Of a DNA stretch of 18,091 bases, positions 14,060-18,091 are shown piece after piece. Within the stretch, counting starts at the first letter, position 1. Every line of letters begins with the position of its first letter. The notes below the pieces were generated by a model. It searched no databases. It had not been told where the DNA came from and saw only the letters and a list, made by a program, of their open reading frames with translations. Position numbers and translations under genes: made by a program. The DNA comes from an uncultured Oscillospiraceae bacterium. GTDB taxonomy: Bacteria > Bacillota > Clostridia > Oscillospirales > Oscillospiraceae. The stretch covers positions 1 to 18,091 of the forward strand of contig CAJFPI010000020.1 in assembly GCA_904398675.1 (NCBI GenBank). Reading direction: 5' to 3'.

Positions 14060-14917
14060 ATGGAACAGAACCAGTCCCATCAGATGGGGGAGCTCATCGC
14101 CCGGCTGCGCAGGGAGCGCCATATGACCCAGAAGGATCTCGCGGCCCAGCTGGGCGTTACCGATAAAGCGGTCAGCAAGTGGGAGAGGAATCTCAGCTGC
14201 CCGGACGTGGCCCTGCTGCTGCCGCTGTCCGACGCGCTGGGGATCACGGCCAGCGAGCTGCTAAGGGGGGAGCGGCAGGCCAGCGAGGCGGAGGAGCAGG
14301 CGGTCCGGTCGGCCCTGCTCTACTCCGGCAAGAGCCTCCTGGAGCGGGTGCAGCAGGCCAAGCGGGTGATTTTCCTGATCCTATCCGCCGCATTTCTGCT
14401 GGCCGCCGCCGTCTGCCTGCTCTGCGACTACTGCACGGCGGGGCATCTTTCCTGGTCCTGGATCGTCCTCATTTCCCTGCTCTATGCTTTGGGGATGGCG
14501 CTGCCCCTGCTCCGGGCGGAAAAGCAGGTCATGCGGAAACTTCTCCTGGCGGCCAGCGCCGGGATCCTGCCCTATCTGGGCGGATTGAGCCTGATTCTCC
14601 GGCAGCCCATGGTGTTTTGGCTGGGGGGCTGCATTGCCCTGCTGTCTCTTTTGTGGCTGTGGGCGGTCCTTCGCCTCCTTCTGCGTCTGGCACCGCGGCT
14701 CCGGGGAAGGAAACGCAGGACGACAGGGATTGCCCTCCTCCTGACGCTGCCCCTGGCCTGGGCCATCCAGGCAGTGTGCGCCTGGCTGCTCCGGGAGCCG
14801 GCGGTTCTGGCGGAGGGCTGGATCAGCACCCTGTCCACGGTGCTGGCGGCGGCCGCCTGTTTCCTGTGGGACGCCCTGGCGGCCCGGAGAAAGGGGGAGA
14901 ACGGGGAGCGGGCCTAG
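14060..14917 (+). CDS. XRE-family transcriptional regulator with C-terminal membrane domain
   Basis: 285 residues. An N-terminal HTH_3/XRE DNA-binding domain occupies about residues 9-68 (ELIARLRRERHMTQKDLAAQ, then LGVTDKAVSKWERNLSCPDV), the Cro/C1-type fold. A short linker (70-100) leads to six predicted membrane helices near 102-123, 133-152, 160-180, 184-208, 222-244 and 252-272, ending in a basic tail. Such membrane-tethered XRE proteins are frequent in clostridia and are thought to sense envelope signals (family-level knowledge, ligand unknown). The start ATG follows AGGGGAG at 6-nt spacing. It is divergent from the peptide operon across 534 nt, so it is a candidate regulator of that operon and of itself. 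Its TAG stop shares the CTAG at 14914-14917 with the converging methyltransferase gene. Confidence 0.88.
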   Translation: MEQNQSHQMGELIARLRRERHMTQKDLAAQLGVTDKAVSKWERNLSCPDVALLLPLSDALGITASELLRGERQASEAEEQAVRSALLYSGKSLLERVQQAKRVIFLILSAAFLLAAAVCLLCDYCTAGHLSWSWIVLISLLYALGMALPLLRAEKQVMRKLLLAASAGILPYLGGLSLILRQPMVFWLGGCIALLSLLWLWAVLRLLLRLAPRLRGRKRRTTGIALLLTLPLAWAIQAVCAWLLREPAVLAEGWISTLSTVLAAAACFLWDALAARRKGENGERA

Positions 14918-15549
14918 CGCCCGCTCTTTTTCTCCGCCCGCAGGACAAAGCTTTTATAGTTGACCCGCCGCCACCGGCGCACCGCAAAGCCCTGACACGC
15001 CAGAAGGGCGGTGATTTCACGTTTTCCGTAGAGGTGGGCGTCGCCGCTGTTCCCCCAGGAGAGCCCCCAGTTCATCAGCCGCCGCAGAAGGGCGGTAGGA
15101 ACGGTGGGATCTCCCAGCACCAGGGAGCCGCCGGGCCGCAGTACCCGCCCTATCTCGGAGAGGGCGGTTTCCGGGGCGGTGCAGTGGTGAAAGACAGCGT
15201 TGCAGATGAGGAGGTCAAAGGAGGCGTCTCCATAGGGCAGCTGCTCAGCGTCCCCCATCTGGATGGAGCTTTCCGGTCCCAGGCGGCGCCGGGCCTCCTC
15301 CACCATGTTGGGGGAGAGGTCCACGCCCTGGCACCGTCTGTCCGGATATTGTTCCATCAGTGCCGCCAGGAGGTTGCCGTTGCCGCAGCCCACATCCAGC
15401 AGATCCGTCCAGGGGACGGACAGGGTTTCCTCCAGAACAGCCCGGTACATGGGACGGACAAACCTGCCGTCGTGGCTGGCATCGTAGCCGGCGGCGGTAC
15501 GGTCAAAATAGGCGATGGTGGTTGCCTTTGTGCTTGTGCTGTTGTTCAT
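14914..15549 (-). CDS. Class I SAM-dependent methyltransferase
   Basis: 211 residues, a cytoplasmic methyltransferase of the UbiE/Methyltransf_11 type with unknown acceptor. Motif I is LLDVGCGNGN (50-59), the acidic residue binding the SAM ribose is D77 in GVDLS, and motif II/III sequences are MGDAEQLPYGDASFDLLICN (98-117) and RVLRPGGSLVLGD (135-147). The HH pair at 121-122 (AVFHH) is typical of this group. I chose the ATG at 15549 because AAAGGA lies 8 nt upstream. The frame is open far upstream (to 16056), but that part only mirrors the TetR gene in another frame. It lies 77 nt downstream of the TetR gene on the same strand, with a TetR-type dyad 24 nt before its ATG, so it is probably under that regulator's control. 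An antibiotic- or small-molecule-modifying role is possible but unproven. Confidence 0.9.
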   Translation of the reverse strand: MNNSTSTKATTIAYFDRTAAGYDASHDGRFVRPMYRAVLEETLSVPWTDLLDVGCGNGNLLAALMEQYPDRRCQGVDLSPNMVEEARRRLGPESSIQMGDAEQLPYGDASFDLLICNAVFHHCTAPETALSEIGRVLRPGGSLVLGDPTVPTALLRRLMNWGLSWGNSGDAHLYGKREITALLACQGFAVRRWRRVNYKSFVLRAEKKSGR

Positions 15550-15572
15550 AGCAAATATCCTTTCACTTTTTG

Positions 15573-15589
15573 ATTGACGCTTGTTCAAT
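15573..15589. promoter_or_regulatory. Candidate TetR operator upstream of the methyltransferase gene
   Basis: ATTGACGCTTGTTCAAT is an imperfect dyad (ATTGA and TCAAT arms, 7-nt centre), 24 nt before the methyltransferase ATG. Its reverse complement matches the dyad at 16222-16238 in 15 of 17 positions, differing only at the two central bases. I see no good -10/-35 pair around it on the minus strand, so the gene may be transcribed from the TetR promoter or from a weak promoter overlapping this site. Confidence 0.6.
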
Positions 15590-15605
15590 AAAACTGCCGG
15601 AGAGA

Positions 15606-15626
15606 CCTCCGCCCGATGGGCGGAGG
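15606..15626 (-). terminator. Hairpin between the TetR and methyltransferase genes (weak terminator or processing site)
   Basis: A perfect 9-bp stem CCTCCGCCC/GGGCGGAGG with a 3-nt loop sits right after the TetR stop codon. On the minus strand it is followed by TCTCTCCGG and a T run only 13 nt later, so termination would be inefficient. It may attenuate read-through from the TetR gene into the methyltransferase gene. Confidence 0.45.
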
Positions 15627-16190
15627 CTATTGCAGTATCTTTCCCACTAATAATTTGCACTCCTGCAGCCGCTGCTCCGGCGTCAGCTCCGGGGCCTCCG
15701 CCAGAGCTGTCTGCCCGTGGAGCAGGAAGAGGGCGGCAGCGCCGGGATCTCCAATCTGAATCTCCCCCAGCTCCTTGCGGCGGGAGAGGTAGGCGGTGAG
15801 GGCAGGCAGCAGCTCCTGAATCAGATAGAAATTCAGCTGCTGATGGAAGATCTCGCTGCCGGAGCGGTGGAAATAATCCCGGTAAGGATACGCCTCCAGC
15901 GTTTCCCGCCAGGCGGCCTCCGCCTGCTCCATGGCCTGGGGGAGGGGGAGGTCCGTCCTGCGAAAGACGGCGAGAAAGGGGGCGGCGCACCGGGCGGCAT
16001 ACTGCTCTACCGCCGCGCGGTAGAGAGTCTCCTTGTTCTGAAAATAGTGGTAGCACAGGCCGGCGGCCACGCCGGCAGCTCTGGCAATATCCCGCATGGT
16101 GGTGGTCTCATAGCCCTTCTCGGCAAAAACAGCCATGGCCGTGTCCAGCAGCTCCTGCCGCCGCACCTCCGGGGCCTTGGATACGCGCAT
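15627..16190 (-). CDS. TetR/AcrR-family transcriptional regulator
   Basis: 187 residues. The N-terminal TetR helix-turn-helix spans about 10-57 (RRQELLDTAMAVFAEKGYET, TTMRDIARAAGVAAGLCYHY, FQNKETLY), followed by an all-helical ligand-binding and dimerisation domain with no recognisable specific ligand pocket. I start it at the ATG at 16190: GGTGAGG is 8 nt upstream. The in-frame GTG at 16199, three codons earlier, directly abuts that ribosome binding site and is unlikely. Its promoter is overlapped by the 17-bp dyad at 16222-16238, which indicates autoregulation. A matching dyad lies before the downstream methyltransferase gene, its likely target. TetR proteins of this kind usually repress until a small molecule binds (family knowledge). 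Confidence 0.92.
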   Translation of the reverse strand: MRVSKAPEVRRQELLDTAMAVFAEKGYETTTMRDIARAAGVAAGLCYHYFQNKETLYRAAVEQYAARCAAPFLAVFRRTDLPLPQAMEQAEAAWRETLEAYPYRDYFHRSGSEIFHQQLNFYLIQELLPALTAYLSRRKELGEIQIGDPGAAALFLLHGQTALAEAPELTPEQRLQECKLLVGKILQ

Positions 16191-16208
16191 CTTCCTCACC
16201 TCACCAAA

Positions 16209-16237
16209 AGAATATCACGATATTGAACATCCGTCAA
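16209..16237 (-). promoter_or_regulatory. Promoter of the TetR gene
   Basis: On the minus strand -35 TTGACG (16232-16237) and -10 TATTCT (16209-16214) are 17 nt apart. The -35 and first part of the spacer lie inside the candidate operator 16222-16238, so repressor binding would block polymerase. The predicted start near 16202 gives a very short leader just including the GAGG ribosome binding site. Confidence 0.7.
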
Positions 16238-16238
16238 T
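16222..16238. promoter_or_regulatory. Candidate TetR operator overlapping the TetR promoter
   Basis: ATTGAACATCCGTCAAT covers the -35 element of the TetR gene. It is the near-copy (15 of 17) of the site before the methyltransferase gene, in opposite orientation. Dyad symmetry, promoter overlap and recurrence at the next gene together support an operator. Confidence 0.65.
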
Positions 16239-16272
16239 AAAAACTTTCGCGCGGCCCCTTTGTGGCAGAAGG

Positions 16273-16301
16273 AAGGCCGCCTGCCCGCGGCAGACGGCCT
16301 T
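16273..16301 (-). terminator. Intrinsic terminator at the end of the VTT membrane protein gene
   Basis: The minus-strand RNA forms a 13-bp stem (AAGGCCGTCTGCC with GGCAGGCGGCCTT, one G-U pair) with a 3-nt loop. It starts at the last base of the VTT gene's TGA. The tail CCTTCT is only moderately T-rich, so termination may be partial. It separates the VTT gene from the TetR promoter. Confidence 0.65.
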
Positions 16302-16996
16302 CACGCCTTTTTGTGCCTGCTGATCTGCCGGTAGATCAAAACGCCCAGGCCGCTGACGGCCAGCGTCCCGGCAAAGACCAGGATGGCAAAGAGATAGTTC
16401 TGCTCCCCCATGAGGCTGCCGCCTGCGGTGGAGGTGATCACGGAGGGGATCCGGGCCACGGTGGCGATCAGGAGCCACTTGGAGAGCCTGATGTCCGTCA
16501 GCCCCGCCACATAGCTGAGCAGGTCCTTTGGCGTGCCGGGGATGAAGAGGATCAGGAAAATGAGCATGTCCCGCCGGGGACTGTGGTGAAGAAACTTCAG
16601 GGACTGGATCTTTTCCCGGGAAAAGAACACCTCCACCAGCAGCATGCCGAACCGGCGCACCAGGAGGAACACCAGGGCGCTGCCCACAAGGATGCTGACA
16701 AGGCAGAGGAAGGTCCCCTCCCAGAATCCAAAGGCGTAGCCCGCGCCGATCTCCAGCGGCTCGCCGGGAATGAAAGCTACCACGATCTGCAGCACTGTCA
16801 TCCCGATAAACGCCAGCCGGCCCCAGACGCCGTGGCTGTCCACCCAGGCCCGGAACAGGTCCGGCTCCTCCACAAAACGAATCATGGGCCGGCCGATGAA
16901 CCAGGCCACGGCCGCCATCAGTACAATAAAAATCACCAGAGCACCGGCAGCCAGCAGCTTGCGCCGCCGCTCCCGGCTGGGTTGGTTGTTCGGCAA
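16301..16996 (-). CDS. TVP38/TMEM64 family (VTT domain) membrane protein
   Basis: 231 residues, a DedA-related integral membrane protein. Helices are predicted near 13-35, 60-78, 93-114, 143-158, 172-190 and 202-222. Two half-motifs of the VTT/SNARE-associated fold are visible: FIPGEPLEIGAGYAFG (75-90) and FIPGTPKDLLSYVAGLT (151-167), the repeated FIPGxP pattern reflecting the family's internal symmetry. ARIPSVITSTAGGSLMG (181-197) is also typical. Family members are linked to lipid scrambling or membrane homeostasis; the role here is unknown. The start is TTG at 16996, the only initiation codon after the in-frame stop at 17012-17014, with AAAGGAAGGG ending 7 nt upstream. An ATG at 17001-17003 is in a different frame with no family similarity. 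It is transcribed alone from its own promoter, divergent from malQ. Confidence 0.9.
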   Translation of the reverse strand: MPNNQPSRERRRKLLAAGALVIFIVLMAAVAWFIGRPMIRFVEEPDLFRAWVDSHGVWGRLAFIGMTVLQIVVAFIPGEPLEIGAGYAFGFWEGTFLCLVSILVGSALVFLLVRRFGMLLVEVFFSREKIQSLKFLHHSPRRDMLIFLILFIPGTPKDLLSYVAGLTDIRLSKWLLIATVARIPSVITSTAGGSLMGEQNYLFAILVFAGTLAVSGLGVLIYRQISRHKKA

Positions 16997-17075
16997 GGGA
17001 CATCCCTTCCTTTATCCAGAAATTCCGGCTGCTGCCCTGTGAATAAGCCGATTTTCAGTTTATTCAGCGGACATT

Positions 17076-17104
17076 ATTATACGATACGCCGCACCCAAGG
17101 GCAA
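17076..17104 (-). promoter_or_regulatory. Promoter of the VTT membrane protein gene
   Basis: On the minus strand a perfect -10 TATAAT (17076-17081) lies 17 nt from -35 TTGCCC (17099-17104). The predicted start near 17069 leaves a leader of about 73 nt before the TTG start codon. A short TGAATAA/TTATTCA inverted repeat sits in that leader (about 17040-17066). Confidence 0.75.
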
Positions 17105-17148
17105 CGGATTTGGAAAAACATTCACGATAACTTAACAAATGCCGCCCG

Positions 17149-17165
17149 GCGCCGGAAAACGGCGC
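17149..17165. other. GC-rich inverted repeat next to the malQ promoter
   Basis: GCGCCG-GAAAA-CGGCGC forms a 6-bp dyad ending 5 bp before the -35 of malQ. It could be a regulator site for the glucanotransferase gene. No regulator gene for it is in the window, and the GC-rich composition makes chance dyads likely. Confidence 0.3.
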
Positions 17166-17170
17166 GGACA

Positions 17171-17199
17171 TTGACAAGAAACGGCGGGATTGGTATGAT
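17171..17199 (+). promoter_or_regulatory. Near-consensus sigma-A promoter of malQ
   Basis: TTGACA (17171-17176, perfect) and TATGAT (17194-17199, 5 of 6) are separated by exactly 17 nt. The predicted start near 17206 gives a leader of about 44 nt before the ATG at 17250. This is the strongest promoter match in the window. Confidence 0.85.
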
Positions 17200-17249
17200 G
17201 AAACAAGCTGCCTGCGGGCGGCGTGTGGAATATCAGGAAGGCGGGAAAT

Positions 17250-18091
17250 ATGATCATGAGACGCGGCAGCGGAATTTTACTGCATATCTCCTCCCTCCCC
17301 TCCCCCTATGGGATCGGGACGCTGGGGCGGGAGGCCTATCGCTTTGCCGACCGGCTGAAGGCGGCGGGGCAGCGCTACTGGCAGGTGCTGCCTCTGGGCC
17401 CCACCAGCTACGGCGACAGCCCCTACCAGAGCTTTTCTTCCTTTGCCGGAAACCCATACTTTATTGATTTGGAGATGCTGGCGGAGGACGGCCTTTTAAA
17501 CCGGGCGGAGCTGGAGGCTGTCTCCTGGGGGGACGACCCGGAGCAGGTGGACTATGGGGCGATTTACCAAAGCCGGTTTTCCGTGCTCTACAGGGCCTAC
17601 CAGAACGGCTGGGTCCGGGACCTGGAGGCGGTGGACCTCTTCGTCCAGGAGCGGCCCTGGCTTCACGACTACGCCCTCTTTATGGCCCTCAAGCGCCACT
17701 TCGGCATGAAGAGCTGGATCGACTGGCCGGACCGGGCCATCCGCCTGCGGGAGCCGGAGGCGGTGGCGCGGTATGAGGCGCTGCTGGCGGACGACATCCG
17801 GTTTTTTACCTATCTGCAATATCTCTTTTTCCGGCAGTGGACGGCGCTGAAGGCCTACATCAACGGCCTTGGCATCCGGCTCATCGGCGATGTGCCCATC
17901 TATGTGGCCCTGGACAGCGCGGACGTCTGGTCCGAGCCCCAGTTTTTCCAGCTGGACAGCGAGAACCGGCCGGTGGAGGTCTCTGGCGTGCCGCCGGACT
18001 ACTTCTGCGCCGACGGGCAGCTGTGGGGGAACCCCCTGTACGACTACGAGCGCATGCGCGCCGACGGCTACGGCTGGTGGATCCGCCGCAT
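17250..18091 (+). CDS. malQ: 4-alpha-glucanotransferase (amylomaltase), 3' truncated by window end
   Basis: Transfers alpha-1,4-glucan segments between maltooligosaccharides in cytoplasmic glycogen and maltodextrin metabolism (GH77). 280 residues are present of a usual length near 500. Signatures are GSGILLHISSLPSPYGIGTLG near the N-terminus, WQVLPLGPTSYGDSPYQSFS (about 46-65) with the substrate-contacting SPY, IGDVPIYVALDSADVW (212-227) and VSGVPPDYFCADGQLWGNPLYDY (about 244-266). The last stretch, GYGWWIRR, is normally followed within about a dozen residues by the RIDHFRG segment that holds the catalytic Asp nucleophile, so that residue lies beyond the window. The ATG at 17250 has AGGAAGG 8 nt upstream; an in-frame ATG two codons later is less well spaced. 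It has its own near-consensus promoter and is divergent from the VTT gene, with no functional link to the peptide operon evident. Confidence 0.95.
   Translation, partial: MIMRRGSGILLHISSLPSPYGIGTLGREAYRFADRLKAAGQRYWQVLPLGPTSYGDSPYQSFSSFAGNPYFIDLEMLAEDGLLNRAELEAVSWGDDPEQVDYGAIYQSRFSVLYRAYQNGWVRDLEAVDLFVQERPWLHDYALFMALKRHFGMKSWIDWPDRAIRLREPEAVARYEALLADDIRFFTYLQYLFFRQWTALKAYINGLGIRLIGDVPIYVALDSADVWSEPQFFQLDSENRPVEVSGVPPDYFCADGQLWGNPLYDYERMRADGYGWWIRR

Noticed and set aside
14914..16056. A single 380-codon frame reading through the methyltransferase into upstream DNA
   Set aside because: The extra N-terminal part is Pro/Arg/Gly-rich, overlaps the TetR gene in another frame and lacks a start signal. 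The methyltransferase has a good ribosome binding site at its own ATG (15549).
16215..17003. Minus-strand frame starting at an ATG just upstream of the VTT gene start
   Set aside because: It overlaps the VTT gene in another frame with low-complexity composition. The TTG-started frame carries the clear family motifs and membrane helices.
1..18091. tRNA, rRNA, CRISPR array, insertion sequence, prophage or attachment site
   Set aside because: No cloverleaf with a TTCGAATCC-type arm at the right spacing, no regularly spaced repeats, and no transposase, integrase or phage motifs were seen on either strand.

Overview
The window looks like chromosomal DNA from a GC-rich, low-AT-codon Firmicute, most likely a gut clostridial lineage of the Oscillospirales type. 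This is inferred from strong purine-rich ribosome binding sites, ATGA/TGATG-coupled genes, sigma-A-like promoters, a lipoprotein-type peptide-binding protein and an XRE regulator fused to membrane helices. I cannot name a species.

Layout. Positions 1-902 (+) hold the 3' part of a metal-dependent amidohydrolase of the peptidase-like COG1228 type. It converges on a ten-gene minus-strand operon, with a bidirectional terminator (926-961) between them. In transcript order the operon is: a dipeptide epimerase of the enolase superfamily (12446-13525); four consecutive paralogous serine hydrolases of the class C beta-lactamase/peptidase S12 fold (10947-12425, 9466-10947, 7988-9460, 6444-7961); a complete Opp/Dpp-type peptide ABC transporter, two permeases then two ATPases (2621-6440); and the substrate-binding lipoprotein last (978-2525). 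Almost every junction is an overlap or a gap under 30 nt, so the ten genes are very probably one transcript. A consensus promoter lies at 13673-13701 (-), followed by a structured leader of about 140 nt.

The operon reads as a complete uptake-and-catabolism pathway for peptides, probably ones containing D-residues or otherwise resistant to ordinary peptidases. The lipoprotein and permeases import, the four cytoplasmic serine hydrolases cut, and the epimerase converts dipeptide stereochemistry so that normal peptidases can finish. It parallels the Bacillus subtilis dpp-ykf operon but with different hydrolases. The epimerase lacks the arginine that reads the Glu side chain in Ala-Glu epimerases, so the substrate is probably not the murein dipeptide.

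Divergent from the operon is an XRE-family regulator with six predicted membrane helices (14060-14917, +), with a consensus promoter and a perfect 15-bp palindrome. The intergenic region (13526-14059) also holds a strong minus-strand terminator with no gene in front of it.

The right-hand part contains a SAM-dependent methyltransferase (14914-15549, -) whose stop codon shares a CTAG with that of the XRE gene. Upstream of it are a TetR regulator (15627-16190, -), a TVP38/TMEM64 (VTT) membrane protein (16301-16996, -, TTG start) and, divergent from that, the 5' part of malQ (17250 to the window end, +). A near-identical 17-bp dyad lies upstream of both the TetR gene and the methyltransferase gene and is probably the TetR operator. 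No rRNA, tRNA, CRISPR array, insertion sequence or prophage gene was seen.
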